Of a stretch of DNA of 64,000 nt, positions 37,553 through 46,586 are shown in pieces. The DNA comes from Burkholderia ubonensis (lineage in GTDB: Bacteria; Pseudomonadota; Gammaproteobacteria; Burkholderiales; Burkholderiaceae): positions 2,480,001-2,544,000 of the forward strand of contig NZ_CP013420.1 in assembly GCF_001718695.1 (NCBI RefSeq). The letters are read 5' to 3'. The notes under the pieces were generated by a model. It was not told where the DNA came from. It saw only the letters and a list, made by a program, of their open reading frames with translations, and searched no databases. The position numbers were made by a program, and so were the translations under genes. The number at the start of each line of letters is the position of its first letter. The stretch's first letter is position 1.

Positions 37553-37900
37553 ATGATGAAACGAACCAGTGTGTTTGTTGCGCTTGTCGGTGCATTTGCC
37601 GTGGTGTCGATTGCCCAGGCCGGCGGCGATGCCGCCGTGAAGCCGCGGCAGGAGATCCAGTTGACGAAGAACGCGTGGGGCTGCCTGTCGAAAGATAATC
37701 TGGATTCCGTACTGGATCACGAGCGCGGCGGCCATTCGCAGGCGAAGCAGCAATACTTCGACGACTTCCGCTGCCTGTCGGTGCCGGAAGGCCAGCGCTT
37801 CCGCGTGGTGTCGGTGGACAACGGCGACGTGCAGTTCGTCAGCGCCGACAACAGCGACCAGCAGGGCCTCTGGGCCGATTCGCGCTTCATCAAGCAATAA
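37553..37900 (+). CDS. secreted hypothetical protein
   Basis: This protein of 115 residues has a signal peptide (MKRTSVFVALVGAFAVVSIA, cut after AQA). The mature part is about 91 residues with two cysteines (C in NAWGCLSK and DFRCLSV) that may form a disulfide. A GGGAGA box precedes ATG 37553. No function is recognised. Confidence 0.8.
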   Translation: MMKRTSVFVALVGAFAVVSIAQAGGDAAVKPRQEIQLTKNAWGCLSKDNLDSVLDHERGGHSQAKQQYFDDFRCLSVPEGQRFRVVSVDNGDVQFVSADNSDQQGLWADSRFIKQ

Positions 37901-38068
37901 CGCGCCGATCAACGGGCGCATGCGCGCGCCGGCGCAAGCCGGCGGCGCGAACCGATACGGCCCGGCCGCCCGCCGGGCCGTTCTGCTGTGCGCGTCATGC
38001 AGCGAACGTCGGGCTTTCGGTATCATCACGGCCCGACCTGAACCGATGCCCGCCCGGGCACTACCCGC

Positions 38069-38623
38069 ATGGCGCTCAAATCCACGATCTACAAAGCCGA
38101 ACTGCAAATCGCCGACATGGATCGGCACTACTATGGCGACCACACGCTGACGGTCGCGCGCCATCCGTCGGAAACCGACGAGCGGATGATGGTGCGGATC
38201 GCCGCGTTCGGGCTGTTCGCGCATGAGCGGCTCGAGTTCTGCAAGGGGCTGTCGGATACCGACGAGCCCGACTTGTGGCAGAAGGACCTGACGGGCGCGA
38301 TCGACGCGTGGATCGAGGTCGGCCAGCCCGACGAGCGGCGCATCTCGAAGGCGGCGGGCCGCGCCGCGCAGGTGACGGTGATCGCGTACGGCGGCAAGAC
38401 CTCGGATATCTGGTGGCAGGGCGTGCGCAGCAAGGTGGAGCGGCTGCGCAACGTGCAGGTGCTGTCGCTCGACGACGGCGTCGCGGCGGCGCTCGGGCGG
38501 CTCGCCGAGCGGACCATGCGCCTGCAGTGCACGGTGCAGGACGGCGCCGCATGGATCTCGAGCGCGGATCACGATCCGGTGCCCGTCGAATGGACGGTCC
38601 TCAAGGCCCGCGCCGACGCGTGA
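38069..38623 (+). CDS. YaeQ family protein
   Basis: This protein of 184 residues matches YaeQ throughout: LKSTIYKAELQIADMDRHYY, TVARHPSETDERMMVR, GLSDTDEPDLWQKDLTG, and TVIAYGGKTSDIWW. YaeQ has a PD-(D/E)xK-like fold; its exact role is unresolved. It is a single gene with no clear operon partners, followed by the convergent VOC gene. Confidence 0.9.
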   Translation: MALKSTIYKAELQIADMDRHYYGDHTLTVARHPSETDERMMVRIAAFGLFAHERLEFCKGLSDTDEPDLWQKDLTGAIDAWIEVGQPDERRISKAAGRAAQVTVIAYGGKTSDIWWQGVRSKVERLRNVQVLSLDDGVAAALGRLAERTMRLQCTVQDGAAWISSADHDPVPVEWTVLKARADA

Positions 38624-38641
38624 CGCGCGCGCCGGCCGCAC

Positions 38642-39055
38642 TCACGCGATCGCGGCCGGCGGCCCCTTGAGCTCCAGCATGTTGCCTTCCGGATCGAACA
38701 GGTAGATCGACGGGCCATAGCCGTCAGCGCCGTAGCGCTCCTCGGGCGCGCCCGGCGGCGCGCCGTGCGCGGTGAAATGCGCGGCGAGCGCTTGCGGGTC
38801 GAACGGCTCGACGCGCAGGCACAGGTGGTCGAGATTGCGCCCGGCGCCGGGCGGCCCGCTGTCGGGCCGGTCGAGCGTCCCGCCGACGGCGAGCAGGTCG
38901 ATCAGCGCGTCGCCGGCGCGCAGCTGCACGAGGCCGAGCTCCGGCTGTTCCCGTTCCACACGGCAGCCGACGGCGTCGCAGTAGAAGCGCGTCATCGCGG
39001 CCATGTCGGTCACGCGAAGCACGACGTGATCGATCCCGCGGAGGATCGGTTTCAT
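38642..39055 (-). CDS. VOC family (glyoxalase-like) protein
   Basis: This 137-residue protein has a two-module beta-alpha-beta-beta-beta fold: HVVLRVTDMAAMTRFYCDAV at the start, NLDHLCLRV in the middle and YLFDPEGNMLELKG at the end. Metal ligands are probably H10, H76-region and E130-region. Such proteins include glyoxalases, dioxygenases and antibiotic-resistance proteins; the substrate is unknown. Confidence 0.88.
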   Translation of the reverse strand: MKPILRGIDHVVLRVTDMAAMTRFYCDAVGCRVEREQPELGLVQLRAGDALIDLLAVGGTLDRPDSGPPGAGRNLDHLCLRVEPFDPQALAAHFTAHGAPPGAPEERYGADGYGPSIYLFDPEGNMLELKGPPAAIA

Positions 39056-39143
39056 AGGTGAACACTCCTTGGCAAGCGAGGTTCATCGAGTGTAGCCGAA
39101 GGAGTCGGGAGCGCCCGCGCGAACACGGCAAAATCGGCAGACG

Positions 39144-39207
39144 AAAAAAAAAGCCCGCTCACGTGGAACGGGCTTAATCCATATCAGGAGGAGACATGGA
39201 GGAGACA
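39144..39207 (-). ncRNA. candidate small RNA with repeated anti-Shine-Dalgarno motif
   Basis: On the minus strand, a promoter TTGCGT (39237-39242)-17 bp-TATAGT (39214-39219) is followed by TTGTCTCCTCCATGTCTCCT and more, then an intrinsic terminator: AAGCCCG, an 11-nt loop, CGGGCTT and nine U (39144-39175). The expected transcript is about 64 nt with two exposed UCUCCUCC motifs that can pair with ribosome-binding sites. sRNAs with repeated CCUCC motifs are known regulators in Proteobacteria. No ORF is needed to explain the region. Confidence 0.65.
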
Positions 39208-39213
39208 AGTCCA

Positions 39214-39242
39214 ACTATACACACGGCGATGGTGCGACGCAA
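39214..39242 (-). promoter_or_regulatory. sigma70 promoter of the candidate sRNA
   Basis: TTGCGT and TATAGT with an ideal 17-bp spacer lie directly before the sRNA sequence. The -10 matches the consensus at 5 of 6 positions. Confidence 0.6.
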
Positions 39243-39389
39243 TATTGTTTGTGTAAAAAAACGTCAGGACGGCGTTTTGCCGCACCTGCACTGCAACATG
39301 AATGTGACGGAACGGTGACTAATGAGCCCGAAAGTTGACCGTTCATGCCCGTTTTTCCGATGCGCCCCCGTTTGTCGGCGGTCGGCGCG

Positions 39390-39402
39390 AATCACAGAGC
39401 AA
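39390..39402 (+). promoter_or_regulatory. Ada box upstream of ada
   Basis: AAT-N6-GCAA (AATCACAGAGCAA) matches the A box/B box spacing bound by methylated Ada in E. coli. It lies 70 bp before the ada start, so ada is probably autoregulated. Confidence 0.55.
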
Positions 39403-39472
39403 GATTCGGGGCGCGACGGTGCGTGCGGCTGACTACAGTAGGCACCGTCTACACTGAGAGTGCGAGGTTCCG

Positions 39473-40567
39473 ATGAAATCCGCCTATCCGACCGACGACG
39501 CCCGCTGGAATGCCGTGACCGCCCGCGATCCGCATGCGGACGGCGCATTCTTCTACGCGGTGCGCACCACCGGCGTGTTCTGCCGCCCGACCTGCGCGTC
39601 GCGGCTGCCGCGGCGCGACCACGTCGCCTTCTTCGACGATCCGGCCGCCGCGCGCGCGGCCGGGTTCCGTCCCTGCAAACGCTGCCAGCCCGAGGGGCTG
39701 CCGCGCGAGCTCGAAATCGTCAATCGCGCGTGCGCGGTGCTCGACGCGCATCCCGAGCGGCTCACGCTTGCGCAACTGAGCGATGCGGTCCACGTGAGCC
39801 CGTTCCACCTGCAGCGGCTGTTCAAGCGCGTGGTCGGCGTGTCGCCGCGGCAGTACCAGGCCGCGCAGCGCGGCGCCGCGTTGCGGCAGGCGCTGCAGAG
39901 CGGCCGGCCGGTCACGCAGGCGGCCGTCGACGCGGGCTTCAATTCGCCGTCGCGGCTGTATGCGTCGGTGCCGCGCGAGCTGGGGATGGCGCCGTCGGCA
40001 TTTCGCCGCCAGGGCGCGGGGCTGCGGATCGACTACGCGACCGCGCCGACGTCGCTCGGCACGGTGCTGGTCGCCGCGACCGCGCAGGGCATCTGCCGGA
40101 TCGCGTTCGGCGACGATCCGGCGCCGCTCGTCGCCGCGCTGAAGGACGCGTTCGCGCGCGCCGAGCTGGTCGAGTCGCCCGCGCGGCTCGCGCCGTTCGT
40201 CGCGCAGATCGGTGCGTACCTGGACGGCACGCGCCGCGCCTTCGAGCTGCCGCTCGACATCGCGCCGACCGCGTTCCAGCAGCGCGTGTGGGAGGCATTG
40301 ACGAACATTCCGTACGGCGAGACCCGCAGCTATTCGGAGATCGCCGAGGCGCTCGGCGCGCCGCGCGCGGTGCGGGCCGTGGCGTCCGCGTGCGCGTCGA
40401 ATCCGGTCGCGCTCGCGATTCCGTGCCATCGCGTCGTGCAGAAGGGCGGCGCGCTGGCCGGCTATCGCTGGGGCGTGCGCCGCAAGGCGACGCTGCTCGC
40501 GGCCGAGGCGCGCCATGCGCACGACGAACCGGCCGACGTCGCAGTCGCGGAGGGCAGCGCAGCTTGA
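39473..40567 (+). CDS. ada: bifunctional Ada: methylphosphotriester/O6-methylguanine methyltransferase and activator
   Basis: Ada (364 residues) repairs alkylated DNA and switches on the adaptive response. The N-terminal zinc domain shows GVFCRPTCASRLPRRDHVAF and FRPCKRCQPEG (four zinc cysteines; the first accepts methyl). An AraC-type helix-turn-helix follows (LTLAQLSDAVHVSPFHLQRL and beyond). The C-terminal methyltransferase has NPVALAIPCHRVVQKGGALAGYR minus its ends, with catalytic Cys in IPCHRV. An Ada box lies upstream, and the glycosylase gene follows with a TTGA overlap. Confidence 0.95.
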   Translation: MKSAYPTDDARWNAVTARDPHADGAFFYAVRTTGVFCRPTCASRLPRRDHVAFFDDPAAARAAGFRPCKRCQPEGLPRELEIVNRACAVLDAHPERLTLAQLSDAVHVSPFHLQRLFKRVVGVSPRQYQAAQRGAALRQALQSGRPVTQAAVDAGFNSPSRLYASVPRELGMAPSAFRRQGAGLRIDYATAPTSLGTVLVAATAQGICRIAFGDDPAPLVAALKDAFARAELVESPARLAPFVAQIGAYLDGTRRAFELPLDIAPTAFQQRVWEALTNIPYGETRSYSEIAEALGAPRAVRAVASACASNPVALAIPCHRVVQKGGALAGYRWGVRRKATLLAAEARHAHDEPADVAVAEGSAA

Positions 40568-41536
40568 AGGTCGCAACCCCCATCGCAACCGTGAGCGGCG
40601 GCGGCGTGCCGCCGGCCGTGCAACTCGAGCTGCGCTTCAAGGCGCCCTACGACTGGGCGCGCGTGCTGCGCTTCTTCAGCGGGCGCGCGATTCCGGGCGT
40701 CGAGCAGGTCGCGGGCGGCGTGTACCGCCGGATCGTCGACCTGAAGGGCGAGCCCGGCCGGCTCACCGTCGAGCGGCATCCGCGCCGGCATTGCCTCGTC
40801 GCGACGGTGGAGGGCGCGGCGGCGCGGCACGTCGACGACGCGTTCGCCGCGCGCATCGCGTCGATGTTCGACCTGCGCGCCGATCCGGCCGCGATCGGCA
40901 CGGAGCTGGCGCGCGACCCGTGGTTCGCGCCGCTCGTCGCGGCCGCGCCCGGGCTGCGGGTGCCGGGCGCGTGGTCGGGCTTCGAGCTCGCGGTGCGCGC
41001 GATCGTCGGCCAGCAGGTCAGCGTGAAGGCGGCGACGACGATCGTCGGCCGGCTCGTCGAGCGCGCGGGCGAGCACGTCGTGCACGACGACGGCGTGCAC
41101 GCATCGATCGGACGGCGCGCCCGCGTGGCGCTTTCCGGCGCCGGACGCGCTTGCCGCGTGCGATCTCGCGAAGATCGGCATGCCCGGCAAGCGGGCGGCG
41201 GCGCTCACCGGCATGGCGCGCGCGGTCGCGGCGGGCGACGTGCCGCTCGATCCCGCGCAGGCCGACCTCGCGACGCTGCGCCACGCGTGGCTCGACCTGC
41301 CCGGCATCGGCCCGTGGACCGTCGAATACATCGCGATGCGCGCGTGGCGCGACCCGGATGCGTGGCCTGCGTCGGATCTCGTGCTGATGCAGTCGATCAC
41401 CGCGCGCGATCCGTCGCTCGACCGGCTCGCGAGCCAGAAGCGCCGCACGGACGGCTGGCGTCCATGGCGCGCGTACGCGGCGCTCCATCTGTGGAACGAG
41501 GTGGCCGACCGCGCGGGAGGCGCGCGCGGGGGATGA
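40564..41536 (+). pseudogene. alkA: AlkA-type DNA-3-methyladenine glycosylase, frameshifted
   Basis: The N-terminal two thirds (LELRFKAPYDWARVLRFFSG up to GQQVSVKAATTIVGRLVERA) lie in the frame from TTG 40564. The rest (WRFPAPDALAACDLAKIGMP, LPGIGPWTVEYIAMRAW, DAWPASDLV with the catalytic Asp) lies in the +1 frame. The break is at about 41095-41130. The helix-hairpin-helix and catalytic Asp are cut off from the N-terminal domain, so the protein should be inactive unless the shift is a sequencing error. The gene overlaps ada, so the alkylation-repair operon is otherwise intact. Confidence 0.8.
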
Positions 41537-42102
41537 CGCTCGCGGCGGTTGGTGGGCGGATGCGACCGGCGAGCGACGTCGCGCAGTCGGTATCGGCGCG
41601 GTGTGATTCGCTTCGGGGTGCGCGTGGGGGCGGCGTGCCGAGGCTCTAACGACGTGGGTAAGATGCGGGCGGCGAGTAGGTGCCGTGCGGTGGCATCTGC
41701 ACCAACACATAGCAGCCCCAGCCCACCGCAGTAACCGTCTGCATCGCGGGCGTGGTCATGGTCGAGGTGCGCCAGCAGCGAGGTGGGCGGGGCAGCGCCA
41801 GCAGCGACGGCACCAAGGCACCGGTTCCACCTCTTCGCGCCGCATCCTGCACCGCGCAATCCTCCCGACGAAAGCCGCGCGAGGGCCGCGCCCGGCGTTA
41901 TAGCGGATGCTCGTCCGCGCCAGCGGCAATCGCCGCGATCGCCCGCGCGGCGGCCCGCTGCAGGCGGCCGGGCCGGCCGTGAGCCACCCCAAGCGCGTGT
42001 TCCGGCGAGATGTTAAAGTGCCCGCTACCAACGAAGCGACCAACAATCCTGCCGGCCGCGCGCGAGCGTTCCGCGCGCGGCCGTGCCCGCACTTGCGCAT
42101 CA
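41537..42102. other. intergenic region without a clear gene
   Basis: No convincing gene is seen in these 566 bp. A 68-codon minus-strand frame (41646-41852) has biased composition and no usable start signal. The last 100 bp should contain the gshA promoter. Confidence 0.5.
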
Positions 42103-43716
42103 ATGTCGAACACCATGACCATCCGCCAGACCGAATTGCTGCTGGATCGCCTCGACGTGCTGAGTTCCGGCCCGACGCGGCAGCATCTGCCCGACGGCCT
42201 GCGCGGCATCGAAAAGGAAAGCCTGCGCGTGACGCGCGACGGGATGATCGCGTTCACGCCGCATCCGCGCGCGCTCGGTTCGGCGCTCACGCATCCGTCG
42301 CTGACGACCGACTACTCCGAAGCGCTGCTCGAACTGATCACGCCGGCGGAGCCCGACGCAGCGCTCACGCTCGAACGCCTCGACGAGCTGCATCGCTACG
42401 TCTACGCGTCGATCGGCGACGAAATGCTGTGGAACGAGTCGATGCCGGGCCTGCTGCCCGCCGACGACCAGATTCCGATCGCCGACTACGGCACGTCGAA
42501 CATCGGACGCCTGAAGATGGTGTACCGGCTCGGCCTCGCGTATCGCTACGGCCGCACGATGCAGTGCATCGCCGGCATCCACTACAACTATTCGCTGCAC
42601 GAGGAAGTGTGGCGGCGCCTGCACGCGGAGGAAGGCTCGACCGCGACGCTCGTCGACTACCAGTCCGAGCGCTATCTCGCGCTGATCCGCAACTTCCGCC
42701 GCACGAGCTGGCTGCTGATGTACCTGTTCGGCGCATCGCCGGCGCTCGACCGGCGGTTCCTGCGCGACCGCCCGCACACGCTCGACACGTTCGACGCCGA
42801 CACGCTGTACCGTCCGTACGCGACGAGCCTGCGGATGAGCGACCTCGGCTACTCGAACACGACCGCGCAGGCGGCGCTGCAGGCGGACTACAACACGCTG
42901 GCGGGCTATCTGGACGCGCTGTCGAAGGCCGTGAGCGAGCCGTATCCGCCGTACGAGGCGATCGGCACGCATCGCGACGGCGAGTGGATCCAGATCAACA
43001 CGAACGTGCTGCAGATCGAGAACGAGTTCTATTCGACGATCCGGCCGAAGCGCGTCACGTATTCGGGCGAGCGTCCGCTGCATGCGCTCGCGTCGCGCGG
43101 CGTGCAGTACATCGAGGTGCGTTGCCTCGACATCGATCCGTTCGCGCCGACCGGCATCGCGCTCGACACCGCGCGCTTCATCGACGCGTATTTGCTGGCG
43201 TGCGCGCTCGACGCGAGCCCGCCGCTCGACGGCGACGCGTACCGCGAAGCGAACGCGAACTTCGGCGCCGTGACGATGGAGGGCCGCAAGCCGGGCCTCG
43301 CGCTGTCGCGCGACGGCAGCCCGATTGCGCTGCAAGCGTGGGCGGACGAGCTGATGGTGAAAGTCGAAGCCGTCGGCCGGCGTCTCGACGAGATTCGCGG
43401 CGGCGACGAGCACGCGCGTGCGATCGCCGCGCAGCGCGAGAAGCTCGCCGATCCGGAACGCACGCCGTCCGCGCGCGTGCTGCGCACGATGCGCGACAAC
43501 GGGCAGTCGTTCCTCGCGTTCGCGCGCGCGCAAAGCGACGCGCATGCCGCGCATTTCCGCGCGCGGCCGCTTCCGGAGGCCGACGCGCGCGCTGCGGCGG
43601 CGCTCGCCGAGCGCTCGCTGGCCGAGCAGGCCGAACTGGAAGCGAAGGAAGCCGGTTCGTTCGACGCTTTCGTCGCGGCCTATCGCGCGTACACGCTGAA
43701 CCGCTTCAGCGTTTGA
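42103..43716 (+). CDS. gshA: glutamate-cysteine ligase
   Basis: GshA (about 537 residues) makes gamma-glutamylcysteine, the first step of glutathione synthesis, using ATP. It has the proteobacterial GshA layout: GLRGIEKESLRVTRDG near the start, TDYSEALLELITP, MQCIAGIHYNYS, QINTNVLQIENEFYSTIRPK and YIEVRCLDIDPFAPTGI. The ATG at 42103 gives the usual N-terminus (MSNTMTIRQTELLLDRLD); a second ATG at 42115 is possible. Confidence 0.95.
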   Translation: MSNTMTIRQTELLLDRLDVLSSGPTRQHLPDGLRGIEKESLRVTRDGMIAFTPHPRALGSALTHPSLTTDYSEALLELITPAEPDAALTLERLDELHRYVYASIGDEMLWNESMPGLLPADDQIPIADYGTSNIGRLKMVYRLGLAYRYGRTMQCIAGIHYNYSLHEEVWRRLHAEEGSTATLVDYQSERYLALIRNFRRTSWLLMYLFGASPALDRRFLRDRPHTLDTFDADTLYRPYATSLRMSDLGYSNTTAQAALQADYNTLAGYLDALSKAVSEPYPPYEAIGTHRDGEWIQINTNVLQIENEFYSTIRPKRVTYSGERPLHALASRGVQYIEVRCLDIDPFAPTGIALDTARFIDAYLLACALDASPPLDGDAYREANANFGAVTMEGRKPGLALSRDGSPIALQAWADELMVKVEAVGRRLDEIRGGDEHARAIAAQREKLADPERTPSARVLRTMRDNGQSFLAFARAQSDAHAAHFRARPLPEADARAAAALAERSLAEQAELEAKEAGSFDAFVAAYRAYTLNRFSV

Positions 43717-43770
43717 TGGCCGCAGCCGAAGCTGCCGTCCGTCGCGGTTCACGCGCCGGCGGCACCTGCT

Positions 43771-44076
43771 TCAGTGATGCGCGTACGTGCTGCGATCGAC
43801 CACGGCCGGCGTAGCCGGCTTGCCCGCTTCGACGCTCGCATGACCGTCGTTGCCGTGGCCGGCGGCGTCGGCGCGGGCCTGGGCGGCGCGCTGCATGACG
43901 GCCTGCATGTTCTCCGGAAAGTCAGGGCTGCTGACGAGGCTCGGCCGGTAGCCGGCCGCCTGTAGCTCGGCGAGTTCCTGGCGTACCTGGGCGCGCGTCA
44001 GCGTCGACTCGGCGTGGGCAGCGAGCGCCGGGCCGATCAGCAGCAACGCGCAGGCCGCAAGTTTCAGGTTTTTCAT
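43771..44076 (-). CDS. DUF4148 exported protein
   Basis: This 101-residue protein has a signal peptide (MKNLKLAACALLLIGPALAA, then HAE) and the DUF4148 segment LTRAQVRQELAELQAAGYRP. The Gly/Ala/His-rich tail is not conserved. DUF4148 proteins occur in many copies in Burkholderia; function unknown. Confidence 0.88.
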   Translation of the reverse strand: MKNLKLAACALLLIGPALAAHAESTLTRAQVRQELAELQAAGYRPSLVSSPDFPENMQAVMQRAAQARADAAGHGNDGHASVEAGKPATPAVVDRSTYAHH

Positions 44077-44306
44077 CGTGTCTGCTCCGTGAAGTTTCCG
44101 GAGCCGCGTCGTCGCCGGCGCGGGCGGAATCGATGCAGCGAGTCTAGGCTTCGGAGCCCAAACGAAACATCCCGCTCGCCGTCACGCACCTTTTCCCGCT
44201 GTGCAACATTGCTCGGACCCTTCGCCGACGCCCGCGCAACGATTCGGACGCGCATCGGGCTTGCCCTCCTTGTACAAGCGCGACCGGCCTCCTAACCTCA
44301 TTTGAG

Positions 44307-44319
44307 CGACCGGTCGGTC
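44307..44319. promoter_or_regulatory. possible operator before lldP
   Basis: CGACCGGTCGGTC contains the palindrome CGACCGGTCG, about 90 bp before the lactate permease start. No regulator gene adjoins it. It resembles TetR-type operators, but the GC-rich background makes chance possible. The rest of the 334-bp gap (44077-44410) shows no gene. Confidence 0.3.
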
Positions 44320-44410
44320 GGCCTTGCCGCATGGTTGCATGCGCAAGCGTCGGCCGGGCGTAGCGGCCGCCGAATGTACGTCTGGTACTGGATCGGAGAC
44401 ACGACACACG

Positions 44411-46070
44411 ATGAATCCCACCGCAGCCCTGCCGCCCGGCATCCTGTTCGTCCAGCCGTTGACGCCCGTCGGCGACTCGCTGTTGCTGTCGTTCCTCGTC
44501 GCGGTGATTCCGATCGCGGTCGCGCTGATCGCGCTCGGCGTGCTGCGCCGCCCCGCGTGGCAGGCGTCGCTCGCGGGGCTGATCGCCGGCCTCGCGGTCG
44601 CGATCGGCGCATGGGGCATGCCCGTCGGCCTCGCGTTCGACGCGGTCGCCGCGGGCATGGCGCTCGCGCTGATTCCCGTGATGTGGATCGTCTTCAACGC
44701 CTTGCTGCTGTACAACATCGCGGTGAAGTCGGGCCGCTTCGACCAGTTCCGCCAGTGGATGCTCGACCACCTGCCCGACGACCGCCGGCTCGTGCTGCTC
44801 GTCGTCGCGTTCTCGTTCGGCTGCCTGCTCGAAGGGATCTCCGGGTTCGGCACGCCGGTCGCGATCACGAGCGCGCTCCTGATCGCGCTCGGCTTCCCGG
44901 CGATCGAGGCGCTCACCTACACGCTGCTGTTCAACACCGCGCCGGTCGCGTTCGGCGCGCTCGGCGTGCCGATCACCGTGCTCGGCGCGGTCACGTCGCT
45001 GCCGGCCGCGACGCTCGGCGCGATGGTCGGCCGCCAGCTGCCGTTCGTTGCGCTGCTGCTGCCGTTCTATGTGGTCGGCGTGTACGGCGGCGCGCGCTCG
45101 ATCGCGCGGCTGTGGCCCGCGTTGCTCGTGTCGGGCGGCAGCTTCGCGCTCGCGCAGTTCGTCACGTCGAACTTCCTCGGCTATCAGCTCACCGACGTGC
45201 TGTCGTCGCTGACGTCGCTGATCGTGACGATCGGCTTCCTGAAAGTGTGGAAGCCGATCGCCGATCCGCAATTCGCGATCGCGCGCAGCGCACCTGCGAA
45301 CGGCGCTGCGAACGGCGGGGCGGGCGGGCGCGTCGGCTACGGCGGCTGGCTGCCGTGGCTCGTCGTGTCGGTGATCGTGATCGTCTGGGTGCGCGCGAAC
45401 ATCGCGGCGATCGGCGACGTGAAGGTCCACTGGCCGGGGCTGCACAACGCCGTGTACGTCACGCTGTACCAGAAGCCGTACGCGGCGGTCTGGGACTTCC
45501 AGCCGCTCGGCACCGGCACCGCGATCCTGCTCGCGGCGATCGTCACGGCCGCGTGGGTGGACGCGCACCGGCGCCGGCGATTTCCTCGGCTGCGTCGCGA
45601 AGACGTGGCGGCAGACCCGCATCGCGATCGTCACCGTGATGATGATCGTCGGCCTCGGCTACCTGCTGAACTACTCGGGCATCAGCTACACGCTCGGCAC
45701 CGGCGTCGCGTCGACGGGCGCGCTGTTCCCGCTCGTGTCCGCGTCGCTCGGCTGGATCGCGGTGTTCCTGTCCGGCAGCGACACGTCGGGCAACGCGCTG
45801 TTCGGCAACCTGCAGGTGGTCGCGGCGCGGCAGCTCGGCCTCGATCCGGTGCTGATGGCCGCGACCAACTCGTCGGGCGGCGTGATGGGCAAGATGATCT
45901 CGCCGCAGAACATCGCGACCGGCGTGTCGACGACGGACCTGAAGGGGCAGGAGGGTGTCGTGTTCGCGCGCACGTTCTGGCACAGCGTGATCCTCACGCT
46001 GCTGCTCGGCGTGCTCGTGTTCCTGCAGCAGCACGTGCTGTCGTGGATGATCCCGACGCTGCCGAAGTAG
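44411..46070 (+). pseudogene. lldP: L-lactate permease (LldP-type), frameshifted
   Basis: The N-terminal 380 or so residues are a multi-span permease of the LctP family (NALLLYNIAVKSGRFDQFR, GCLLEGISGFGTPVAITSAL, NTAPVAFGALGVPI). Near 45555-45575 the reading frame is lost, and the rest continues in the +1 frame (DFLGCVAKTWRQTRIAIVTV, SGSDTSGNALFGNLQ, ATNSSGGVMGKMISPQNIA). As written, the product loses its last helices. Both this shift and the alkA one are +1, so a sequencing or assembly indel must be excluded. Confidence 0.85.
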
Positions 46071-46586
46071 GGAGGCGGGCGACGTTGGCGTGAGCAGACG
46101 TTTGGAAGGCGCAGGCGAGTGCGAGGATGGCGGCGGGCGTTTGCTGTCGCAATATCGATGAACGCGATCGGGATTTCGAACAGTAGCGACTATGCGTTGC
46201 CGTCGTCGGTCTGCACGAATCATTTCCATCACATCGCGGGCTTCATCACGGAGCTGGAGGCCGGCAGCGTGAACGTGCGCGAAGTGCCGGGCTACCGGCT
46301 CGAATTGACGCACTTCGGCGACGACGAGGGTTCGGGCCGCTCGGCTACAAGGAGGGCGCGTAGGAGGCGACGAAGAGCTTCACGAAGCCGAGGACTTATT
46401 CGTTGCCGCTGTAGGCGGGAGCCGGTGATGTGGTCAGGCGCGTGCGCCAATGCGCCCGCTGCGAGTGGTTCTTCATCGATCGCGGCCGCGGCGCCGGCCG
46501 CCGCTGATGCGACATGCGCACATGCGGCAACCGCGCAAAGGTGGAGGCATTCAGGCTGCGGTGAAGCGTGCGGCGCGCCCCATCCG
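46071..46586. other. intergenic region with a possible gene remnant
   Basis: A plus-strand stretch (about 46157-46420) encodes NHFHHIAGFITELEAGSVNV and EVPGYRLELTHFGDDEG, then changes frame (FGPLGYKEGA, then ATKSFTKPRTYSLPL with stops). It looks like the decayed 3' part of a gene. The family is not recognised. Confidence 0.35.

Noticed and set aside
39197..39319. 41-codon plus-strand ORF after an AGGAGGAG box
   Set aside because: The box belongs to a repeat that reads as anti-Shine-Dalgarno on the other strand, where a promoter and terminator exist; the peptide looks random.
41646..41852. 68-codon minus-strand frame before gshA
   Set aside because: Biased composition, no ribosome-binding site, no family.
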